Notes under the pieces: generated by a model
The model's input: the letters and a program-made list of their open reading frames with translations, nothing else
What the model was told of the DNA's origin: nothing
The model's database searches: none
Assembly: GCF_030269325.1 (NCBI RefSeq)
Contig: NZ_BSTD01000008.1
Coordinates: forward strand, 372,001 to 436,000
Direction: 5' to 3'
Source of the DNA: Amycolatopsis sp. NBRC 101858
GTDB taxonomy: Bacteria; Actinomycetota; Actinomycetes; Mycobacteriales; Pseudonocardiaceae
Length of the DNA: 64,000 nucleotides
Shown here: in pieces, positions 57,823 to 64,000 of the stretch
How the letters are laid out: the number at the start of each line of letters is the position of its first letter
Numbering within the stretch: the stretch's first letter is position 1
Position numbers and translations under genes: made by a program

Positions 57823-58292
57823 CCGTGCTGACCCCGCTGGACGAGCCGGCGCTGGCGCGGCTGCTCGAAGCCGCCGTCGCCGGCGCCGACCCACTCGAGG
57901 TCATGCCGCCGGTCGAGGACCCGCCCGGCTGGACCGCCGCTCGCCGCGAGGCGTTCCTGGCCTTCCACCGCGGCCGGTCCCTGGACCCGGCGACGGCGGT
58001 GGAGCGCACGTGGGTGGTCGACGTCGACGGCGAGGCGGTCGGGGCGGCCCGCCTGGAGCGGCGCGGTGACGCCGTGGAGGCGGGCATCTGGTTGCGCCGC
58101 GACGTCCGCGGCCGCGGGATCGGCACGCAGGTCACGGCGCTGCTGCTGGCCGAAGCGCAGCGGTCGGGCGCGGCCCGGTTCGTCGCCTCGACGACGGCGG
58201 GCAACCACGGTGCCCGGTCGTTGCTGGGCGGGATCGGGGCGGCACTCACCGCCGACGGGGACGAGGTCGTGGCGGACCTACCGCTGAGCTGA
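57819..58292 (+). CDS. GNAT-family N-acetyltransferase
   Basis: 157 aa from ATG 57819. The acetyl-CoA binding motif A is present as IWLRRDVRGRGIGTQVTALL (RGRGIG pyrophosphate loop). The substrate is unknown. Its final 15 bases overlap the convergent small gene at 58278. Confidence 0.85.
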   Translation: MTVLTPLDEPALARLLEAAVAGADPLEVMPPVEDPPGWTAARREAFLAFHRGRSLDPATAVERTWVVDVDGEAVGAARLERRGDAVEAGIWLRRDVRGRGIGTQVTALLLAEAQRSGAARFVASTTAGNHGARSLLGGIGAALTADGDEVVADLPLS

Positions 58293-58580
58293 CCGCAGCT
58301 TCGGCAGGATCTCGGTCCGCACGTACTCCAGCGCGTCCCGCTCCGGGAGGATGTGCGGCCCCTGCACCCACGCCACCCCGTGCCGCACGGCCGCGGCGGT
58401 GACCCGCTCCCGCAGCGTCCCCACCACTCCCGCGCCCAGCACCAGTGCCTCGTAAGCACCCAGCCGGGACAGCACCGCTTCCTCCGAAGCGACGCCGTCC
58501 GCGGCGAAACCCGCCGCGGACAGCGCCGCCGTCACCCTTGAGACCGTGGCCGGGTTGCGGCCGAACAGGAGCACCTTCAT
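58278..58580 (-). CDS. Conserved-looking 100-aa protein of unknown function
   Basis: 100 aa from ATG 58580. It starts MKVLLFGRNPATVSRVTAAL, a beta-strand and helix resembling a Rossmann or response-regulator receiver fold, followed by YEALVLGAGVVGTLRERV. The phosphorylatable Asp of receiver domains is not evident. GC3 and composition look like neighbouring genes. I do not recognise a family. It is 33 bases downstream of the asnB stop on the same strand. Confidence 0.6.
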   Translation of the reverse strand: MKVLLFGRNPATVSRVTAALSAAGFAADGVASEEAVLSRLGAYEALVLGAGVVGTLRERVTAAAVRHGVAWVQGPHILPERDALEYVRTEILPKLRSAQR

Positions 58581-58613
58581 GCCCCCAGCCCCATACCTCG
58601 AGGGCGGTCGAGG

Positions 58614-60455
58614 TCAAGACAGTTCGAGCGTGGGCTGGTACATCTCGATCCAGTGGTAGAGGTCGAGCACCCGGTCCAGGCCGATGCGCATGGCCGGGTC
58701 CATGGTCGCCGAGTCCACTTCGGACGCCCGGTGCGCCCACGCCTTGTCCACCAGGCCGAACACCTGGTGCCCCGGCTCGGCCAGGACCTCCTTGACCTGC
58801 TGCTGCAACGCCGCCGCGTAGCCCGGGTCCTGCGTCGACGGGTACGGGCTCTTCACCCGCTGCGCCACCGACTCCGGCAGCACGTGCTTGGTCGCGTGCC
58901 GCAGGAGGCTCTTCTCCCGGCCGTCGAACGTCTTCAGCGACCACGGCGTGTTGTAGACGTACTCGACCAGCCGGTGGTCGCAGAACGGCACGCGGACCTC
59001 CAGGCCCACCGCCATCGACGCGCGGTCCTTGCGGTCGAGCAGCATCCGCACGAAGCGGGTCAGGTGGAGGTTGCAGATGGTCCGCATGCGCGCCTCGATC
59101 GCGGACTCGCCGTCGAGGTGGTCGACCGCGGCGACCGCCGTCTTGTACTGGTCGGCGACGTAGGACTCGACGTCGAGGTTCTTCACCAGCTCCGGCGTGT
59201 ACAGCGACGACCGCTCGTCCATCATCGACGTCCGGAACGCCAGCCACGGGAACGTCTCCGCGTTGACGGCCTTCTCGTCGTGGAACCAGCGGTAACCGCC
59301 GAACACCTCGTCGGCCGACTCGCCGGACAGGGCCACCGTCGACTGGCCGCGGATCGCCTTGAACAGCAGGTACAGCGACGTGTCCATGTCGCCGAGGCCG
59401 GCCGGGATGTCGCGGGCCCGCAGCACCGCGCGCCGGACCTCGGGGTCGGTCAGGTCGCCCGGGTTGAGCATGACGTCCTCGTGCGCGGAGTTCACCAGCT
59501 GCGCGACGTCCCGCACGAACGGCGAGTCCGCCGTGTCGCGCATCTCGTCCGGCTTGAAGTTCTCCTCCTGGCCGAAGAAGTCGACGGAGAACGTCCGCAG
59601 CTGCTCGCCCTGGTCGGCCAGCCGCGCGGCGGCCAGGCCGGTGACGGCGCTCGAGTCGAGCCCGCCCGAGAGCAGCACGCACCGCGGGACGTCGGCGACG
59701 AGCTGGCGGTTGACGATGTCGGTCATCAGCTCGCGCACGCGCGCGACCGTCGTCTCCTGGTCGTCGGTGTGCTTCTTCGCGTCCAGCTTCCAGTAGGTGC
59801 GGGTCTTGATGCCCTCGCGGGACACGGTGACGATCGTGCCCGGCTGGACCTCTTCCATGTCCTTCCACAGCGACCAGCCCGGCCGCTTGGTGAAGCCGGC
59901 CAGCTCGCGGAAGCCGTCGAGGTCGACGACCTTCTTCGCGAGGGGGTTCGCCAGGATGGCCTTCGGCTCGGAGCCGAACAGGACGCCGTCGCGGGTCGGG
60001 TAGTAGTAGAACGGCTTGATGCCCATCCGGTCGCGGATCATGACGAGCCGGTCGTCGCGCTCGTCCCAGATCGCGAACGCGTACATGCCGTTGAGGTGGT
60101 CGACGACCGCGTCGCCCCACTGCAGGTAGCCGTGCAGCACGACCTCGGTGTCGCTGTCGGTCTCCCACTGGTGGCCGAGCTTCGTCAGCTCTTCCTTCAG
60201 CTCGGTGAAGTTGTAGGCCTCACCGCTGTAGACCATCGCGACGTCGCCGTTCGGCGTGTGCACGGACATCGGCTGCCGGCCGCCGGGCAGGTCGATGATG
60301 GCCAGCCGCCGGTGGCCGAGCGCGACGTGCGTGCGCACCCAGGTGCCCTCGTCGTCCGGACCGCGGCAGGACATCGTCGCCGTCATGGCGTCGACCACGT
60401 CCTGGCGGCGGGTGAGGTCGGCGTCGTAAGAGACCCAGCCGGCGATACCGCACAT
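58614..60455 (-). CDS. asnB: Glutamine-hydrolysing asparagine synthetase (AsnB)
   Basis: 613 aa from ATG 60455, so that Cys2 becomes the N-terminal nucleophile (MCGIAGWVSY); AGGGGA lies upstream. An earlier in-frame start at 60494 would bury this Cys and is rejected. The amidotransferase domain shows CRGPDDEGTW and RLAIIDLPGGRQP. The synthetase domain has the ATP motif VLLSGGLDSSAV near residue 265 and SGESADEVFGGYRWF. It makes asparagine from aspartate, glutamine and ATP. Monocistronic or with the small gene at 58278. Confidence 0.94.
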   Translation of the reverse strand: MCGIAGWVSYDADLTRRQDVVDAMTATMSCRGPDDEGTWVRTHVALGHRRLAIIDLPGGRQPMSVHTPNGDVAMVYSGEAYNFTELKEELTKLGHQWETDSDTEVVLHGYLQWGDAVVDHLNGMYAFAIWDERDDRLVMIRDRMGIKPFYYYPTRDGVLFGSEPKAILANPLAKKVVDLDGFRELAGFTKRPGWSLWKDMEEVQPGTIVTVSREGIKTRTYWKLDAKKHTDDQETTVARVRELMTDIVNRQLVADVPRCVLLSGGLDSSAVTGLAAARLADQGEQLRTFSVDFFGQEENFKPDEMRDTADSPFVRDVAQLVNSAHEDVMLNPGDLTDPEVRRAVLRARDIPAGLGDMDTSLYLLFKAIRGQSTVALSGESADEVFGGYRWFHDEKAVNAETFPWLAFRTSMMDERSSLYTPELVKNLDVESYVADQYKTAVAAVDHLDGESAIEARMRTICNLHLTRFVRMLLDRKDRASMAVGLEVRVPFCDHRLVEYVYNTPWSLKTFDGREKSLLRHATKHVLPESVAQRVKSPYPSTQDPGYAAALQQQVKEVLAEPGHQVFGLVDKAWAHRASEVDSATMDPAMRIGLDRVLDLYHWIEMYQPTLELS

Positions 60456-60616
60456 AGGTGATCCCCTCTCCCAAGATTTGCTTAGCCGATACAACTATCG
60501 GTAACACAGGTGTAACACGGCCTGAAGATCTTGTCTGCCCGAATTGCACGTTCCGCACTTGTTCGGTCACTCGGTGTGTCGTGAGTCACTAGCCGACTGC
60601 ATACAGTGAGTGCTGG

Positions 60617-60628
60617 GCAAACGTTTGC
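60617..60628. promoter_or_regulatory. LacI-type palindrome upstream of kdp
   Basis: GCAAACGTTTGC is a perfect 12-base palindrome with the central CG of LacI/GalR operators. No LacI gene is near; the closest, at 54540, has a different operator sequence. The site may be used by a distant regulator or be fortuitous. Confidence 0.4.
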
Positions 60629-60740
60629 GTGACGCCCGCCACCGGCCATAAAGACGGCGTAAATGGGTGTCAGGAACGCATCAAGAGGCCGTCAGCCGCA
60701 GGTCGGGACGGGCTCTCCCGGCCGCACAGTGAACGCGTCC

Positions 60741-60760
60741 GGTCACCGAACCCGGTGACC
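60741..60760 (+). promoter_or_regulatory. Perfect 8-bp hairpin in the kdp leader
   Basis: GGTCACCG-AACC-CGGTGACC ends 18 bases before the first kdp-linked start codon and just ahead of its ribosome binding site (GAGAGGTG, about 60767-60774). It could modulate translation. Confidence 0.5.
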
Positions 60761-60778
60761 CGTCTTGAGAGGTGCCCT

Positions 60779-60862
60779 GTGGCCGACTTGCTCTACGCCG
60801 TCCTGCTGATCGGCGTGTTCGTGGTGCTCGCGCTGGCGCTGCGCGGGCTGGAGAAGCTGTGA
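60779..60862 (+). CDS. 27-aa single-span membrane protein upstream of kdpF
   Basis: GTG 60779 with GAGAGGTG upstream. The peptide begins ADLLYAVLLIGVFVVLALAL after the initiator and ends RGLEKL, one membrane helix with a short basic tail. It overlaps kdpF by GTGA and so is coupled to the K+ pump operon. It is not KdpF itself, which follows as a separate gene. Similar short proteins seem to occur before kdpF in other actinomycetes (recollection, not a search). It may be an extra small subunit or regulator of KdpFABC. Confidence 0.65.
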   Translation: MADLLYAVLLIGVFVVLALALRGLEKL

Positions 60863-60960
60863 GCGGCGCGGGAACCGTGGCCAACGTCGTCGGCGGGCTG
60901 CTGGCGCTGGGCCTGCTCGTCTACCTGTTCGTCGCCTTGATCAGGCCGGAGAAATTCTGA
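60859..60960 (+). CDS. kdpF: K+-transporting ATPase small subunit KdpF
   Basis: 33 aa from GTG 60859. One membrane helix and the LVYLFVALIRPEKF ending typical of KdpF (consensus YLxxALxxPExF). KdpF stabilises the KdpABC complex. Stop and kdpA start share one base (TGATG). Confidence 0.85.
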   Translation: MSGAGTVANVVGGLLALGLLVYLFVALIRPEKF

Positions 60961-62621
60961 TGTCCGACACTGCGGCCGGGCTCATCCAGCTCGGCCTCCT
61001 CCTCGTCGCCCTCGCCGTGGTCTACAAGCCGCTCGGCGACTACCTGGCGCGCGTCTTCTCGACCGAGAAGCACTGGAAGCTCGAAAAGGGCCTCTACAAG
61101 CTCTTCCGCGTCGACCCGGACTCCGAACAGCGGTGGCCGACCTACGCCGCGGGCGTGCTCGGCTTCTCGTTCGTCTCGGTCGTCCTGCTCTACCTGCTGC
61201 AGCGGCTCCAGCCGCTCCTGCCGTGGAGCCTGGGCCGCGGCTCGGTGAGCCCGGGCGTCGCCTTCAACACCGCGGTTTCCTTCGTCACCAACACGAACTG
61301 GCAGTCCTACGTCCCCGAGACGACGATGGGCCACTTCGTGCAGATGGCCGGGCTGACCGTGCAGAACTTCCTGTCGGCCGGCGTCGGCCTCGCCGTGGCG
61401 ATCGCGGTGACGCGCGGGTTCGTCCGGGCGAAGACCGACCGGCTCGGCAACTTCTGGGTGGACCTCACGCGCGGCACGATCCGCGTCCTGCTGCCGATGG
61501 CCTTCGTGTTCGCGATCGTGCTGGTCGCGCTCGGCGTCGTGCAGAGCCTCAAGGCCGGCGTCGCCGTGACGAACCCGGACGGCAGCCAGAGCACCATCGC
61601 CCTGGCCCCGGCGGCGAGCCAGGAGGCGATCAAGGAGCTCGGCACCAACGGCGGCGGCATCCTCAACGCCAACTCCGCGCACCCGTTCGAGAACCCCAAC
61701 GCCTGGACCAACCTGATCGAGCTGTTCCTGATCCTGGTGATCCCGGTCAGCCTGACCCGCGCGTTCGGCAAGCTGGTCGGCAAGCCCAAGCAGGGGTACG
61801 TCCTGCTCGGCGTGATGAGCCTGCTGTGGGCCGCGTCGCTGGCGATCATCTGGTTCTCCGAAGCCAACGCGAGCAACCCGGCCGCACTGGCCGCGGGCGC
61901 GAGCATGGAAGGCAAGGAACAGCGGTTCGGCATCGGCTTGACGTCGATCTTCGCCGACACGACCACCGGCACGTCGACCGGCGCGATCAACGGCGCCCAC
62001 GACAGCCTCTCCGGCCTCGGCGGCGGGGGACCGCTGCTCAACATGCTCTACGGCGAGATCTCGCCCGGCGGCGTCGGCACCGGTCTCTACGGGATCCTGG
62101 TCATGGCCATCATCGCGATGTTCCTGGCCGGCCTGATGGTCGGGCGCACGCCGGAGTACCTGGGCAAGAAGCTCGGCAAGCGCGAGGTCACCTGCGCGGC
62201 GATCGCCATGCTCGCGATGCCGACCGTGGTCCTCCTCGGCTCGGGAATCGCGCTGCTCCTGCCGGACACGGCGGGCGCGCTGGGCAACGGCGGCGCGCAC
62301 GGCCTGTCCGAGATCCTCTACGGCTACGCGTCCACCGGCAACAACAACGGCAGTGCGTTCGGCGGCCTGACCGCGACGAACGACTGGTTCCAGTCGTCGT
62401 TCGGCGTCGCCATGGCGATCGGCCGGTTCGTGCCGATCCTCGCCGTGCTCTGCCTGGCCGGTTCGCTGGCCGCCCAGCGCAAGGTGCCCGAAACCGCGGG
62501 CACCCTGCCCACCACCGGGCCGCTGTTCGCCACCATGCTCACCGGCACGGTGGTGCTCGTCGCGGCCCTCACGTTCATCCCGGCGCTCGCGCTCGGGCCC
62601 ATCGCGGAGGCACTCGCATGA
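60960..62621 (+). CDS. kdpA: K+-transporting ATPase subunit A (KdpA)
   Basis: 553 aa, full length, about ten membrane segments. Selectivity-filter-like loops are recognisable: NTAVSFVTNTNWQSY, GTNGGGILNANSAHPFENPN and ATNNNG-type GNNNGSAFGG. It is the channel-like subunit that binds K+ for high-affinity uptake at low external potassium. Coupled to kdpF (one base) and kdpB (ATGA). Confidence 0.95.
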   Translation: MSDTAAGLIQLGLLLVALAVVYKPLGDYLARVFSTEKHWKLEKGLYKLFRVDPDSEQRWPTYAAGVLGFSFVSVVLLYLLQRLQPLLPWSLGRGSVSPGVAFNTAVSFVTNTNWQSYVPETTMGHFVQMAGLTVQNFLSAGVGLAVAIAVTRGFVRAKTDRLGNFWVDLTRGTIRVLLPMAFVFAIVLVALGVVQSLKAGVAVTNPDGSQSTIALAPAASQEAIKELGTNGGGILNANSAHPFENPNAWTNLIELFLILVIPVSLTRAFGKLVGKPKQGYVLLGVMSLLWAASLAIIWFSEANASNPAALAAGASMEGKEQRFGIGLTSIFADTTTGTSTGAINGAHDSLSGLGGGGPLLNMLYGEISPGGVGTGLYGILVMAIIAMFLAGLMVGRTPEYLGKKLGKREVTCAAIAMLAMPTVVLLGSGIALLLPDTAGALGNGGAHGLSEILYGYASTGNNNGSAFGGLTATNDWFQSSFGVAMAIGRFVPILAVLCLAGSLAAQRKVPETAGTLPTTGPLFATMLTGTVVLVAALTFIPALALGPIAEALA

Positions 62622-64000
62622 CCGTCACCGAAGAACGACCCCAGGTGACTCCGGCCGAAACCACGAGCAAGGTCGGCGCGGGCGTGTTCACCCCCCGCCA
62701 GCTCTGGACGTCCCTGCCGGACGCGTTCCGGAAGCTCAACCCGAAGCACCAGCTCGGCAACCCCGTGATGTTCGTGGTGTGGGTGGGCTCCGCGCTCACC
62801 ACCGTCTTCGCGATCACCGACCCGAGCGTGTTCACCATCCTGATCGCCGTGTGGCTGTGGTTCACGGTCCTCTTCGCGAACCTCGCCGAGGCTGTCGCCG
62901 AAGGGCGCGGCAAGGCGCAGGCGGAATCCTTGCGGCGGTCGAAGAAGGAGACCGTCGCGCGCCGGCTCACCGACACCGGCGAAGAGCAGGTGCCCGGGGT
63001 CGACCTGAAGATCGGCGACTTGGTCGTCGTCGAGGCGGGCCAGGTGATCCCGGGCGACGGCGACGTCGTCGAGGGCATCGCGACCGTCGACGAGTCGGCC
63101 ATCACCGGCGAGTCCGCCCCGGTCATCCGCGAGTCCGGCGGCGACCGGTCGGCGGTCACCGGCGGCACGACCGTGCTGAGCGACCGGATCGTCGTCAAGA
63201 TCACGACCAAGCCCGGCGAGTCCTTTGTGGACCGCATGATCGCGTTGGTGGAAGGCGCCTCCCGGCAGAAGACGCCGAACGAGATCGCATTGACGATCCT
63301 GCTCTCGACGTTGACGATCATCTTCCTGCTCGCCGTCGTGGCGCTGCAGCCGATGGCCCGCTACTCCGGGTCCGAGCAGTCCGTGATCGTGCTGACCGCG
63401 CTGCTCGTGTGTCTCATCCCGACGACGATCGGCGCGCTGCTGAGCGCCATCGGCATCGCGGGCATGGACCGGCTGGTGCAGCGCAACGTCCTGGCGACGT
63501 CCGGCCGCGCGGTGGAGGCCGCCGGTGACGTCTCGACGCTGCTGCTGGACAAGACCGGCACCATCACCTTCGGCAACCGCCGGGCCACCGAGCTGATCCC
63601 GGTCGGAACGTCCACACCGGACGAACTCGCCCGCGCGGCCCGGCTGGCCAGCCTCGCCGACGAAACCCCCGAGGGACGCAGCGTCGTCGAGCTGACCGAG
63701 GCCCACGCGGGTGACGACGTGCACGGCGAGTTCGTCCCCTTCACGGCGCAGACGCGGATGAGCGGGCTCGACGTCGGCGACCGCCGGATCCGCAAGGGCG
63801 CCGCGAGTGCCGTTCGCGCGTGGGTGCGTGAGAACGGCGGCGAGTTCCCCGACGAGACCGAGCGCGTGGTCGACGAGATCAGCGCCCAGGGCGGCACGCC
63901 GCTCGTCGTGGCCGAGGACACCGTGGTGCGCGGCGTGATCCGGCTGTCCGACGTCGTCAAGCCGGGCATGAAGGAGCGCTTCGGGGAACTGCGGGCGATG
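62618..64000 (+). CDS. kdpB: K+-transporting P-type ATPase subunit B (KdpB), truncated by the window end
   Basis: The first 461 codons of a gene that runs past 64000. P-type ATPase landmarks are the actuator loop TVDESAITGESAPVIRESGG, the membrane motif CLIPTTIGALLSAIGIAGMD, and the phosphorylation site LLLDKTGTITFGN with Asp at about residue 311. It hydrolyses ATP to drive KdpA. A GTCCACACCGGAC motif lies at 63610. kdpC and a KdpDE pair would be expected to the right. Confidence 0.95.
   Translation, partial: MTVTEERPQVTPAETTSKVGAGVFTPRQLWTSLPDAFRKLNPKHQLGNPVMFVVWVGSALTTVFAITDPSVFTILIAVWLWFTVLFANLAEAVAEGRGKAQAESLRRSKKETVARRLTDTGEEQVPGVDLKIGDLVVVEAGQVIPGDGDVVEGIATVDESAITGESAPVIRESGGDRSAVTGGTTVLSDRIVVKITTKPGESFVDRMIALVEGASRQKTPNEIALTILLSTLTIIFLLAVVALQPMARYSGSEQSVIVLTALLVCLIPTTIGALLSAIGIAGMDRLVQRNVLATSGRAVEAAGDVSTLLLDKTGTITFGNRRATELIPVGTSTPDELARAARLASLADETPEGRSVVELTEAHAGDDVHGEFVPFTAQTRMSGLDVGDRRIRKGAASAVRAWVRENGGEFPDETERVVDEISAQGGTPLVVAEDTVVRGVIRLSDVVKPGMKERFGELRAM

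Larger units (their letters stand above)
60456..60778. other. 323-base divergent control region between asnB and kdp
   Basis: No gene. It contains the dyad CCGATA-CAAC-TATCGG (60486-60501) near the asnB start, a partial repeat GTAACACAGGTGTAAC next to it, a LacI-like palindrome at 60617, CATACAGT (about 60599) and CATAAA (about 60647) as possible -10 elements for kdp, and a leader hairpin at 60741. I could not match a known riboswitch. Confidence 0.5.

Noticed and set aside
60456..60494. Longer N-terminus for AsnB from 60494
   Set aside because: It would place residues before the catalytic Cys2, which must be exposed after Met removal.
269..63622. DnaA boxes marking a replication origin
   Set aside because: The GTCCACA motifs are scattered singly over 64 kb and mostly in genes, and dnaA/dnaN are not in the window.

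Overview
The window is very GC-rich, uses many GTG starts and chains most genes with 4-base ATGA/GTGA overlaps. Together with a SigD/ShbA-type sigma factor, form II CODH-like genes, a Cgl0159-type inositol gene and kdpFAB, this points to a soil actinomycete. My best guess is Pseudonocardiaceae, probably Amycolatopsis or a relative; that is an inference from gene style, not a database match. The DNA is chromosomal and mostly catabolic. I see no transposase, integrase, phage gene or CRISPR array.

Left part (1-13.4 kb). A sugar ABC importer, a GntR regulator and mutarotase-dehydrogenase-lactonase genes fit the non-phosphorylating L-fucose pathway; an SDR tail at the left edge fits its last oxidation. 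Then come an ECF sigma factor, two DUF202 membrane proteins separated by an unexplained repetitive reading frame, a GtrA protein, a DUF5709 gene behind a SigB-like promoter, a HesB-like protein, a glycerate kinase/hydroxyacid dehydrogenase pair and a secreted SGNH hydrolase.

Middle (13.5-37.1 kb). An alpha-galactoside locus has a cytoplasmic GH36 enzyme facing a ROK regulator, a three-gene ABC importer and a secreted GH27 enzyme. A protocatechuate branch follows in the order pcaI, pcaJ, pcaF, pcaH, pcaG, pcaD, pcaC, then an IclR regulator. Next is a molybdenum hydroxylase locus (mocA, coxD, coxE, xdhC, coxS, coxL, coxM, coxG). CoxL carries the form II AYRGAGR motif, so CO is not an assured substrate. 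A tRNA-Arg(ACG) gene sits between coxD and coxE, behind a 17-codon, arginine-rich reading frame with a strong ribosome binding site.

Right part (37.6-64 kb). A membrane diguanylate cyclase and a flavin monooxygenase lead to a secreted CBM32-FnIII-metallophosphoesterase with an MFS transporter and a TolB-like protein. A TetR repressor faces a P450 that looks like the heme half of CYP102 without its reductase. An eight-gene minus-strand myo-inositol operon (isomerase, ABC importer, iolC, Cgl0159-type aldolase, iolB, iolD) diverges from lacI-iolG across twin LacI operators. A TetR/SRPBCC/GNAT group, asnB and the start of kdp (a 27-aa membrane protein, kdpF, kdpA, truncated kdpB) end the window.

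Most unusual signals: (1) three operon junctions where the start-codon region is duplicated and the DNA between the copies is an open frame coupled at both ends; (2) the arginine-rich mini-ORF before tRNA-Arg; (3) 21-bp intergenic repeat arrays at two distant loci; (4) a recurrent GTCCACANNGGAC motif, often inside genes and using the rare ACA codon.
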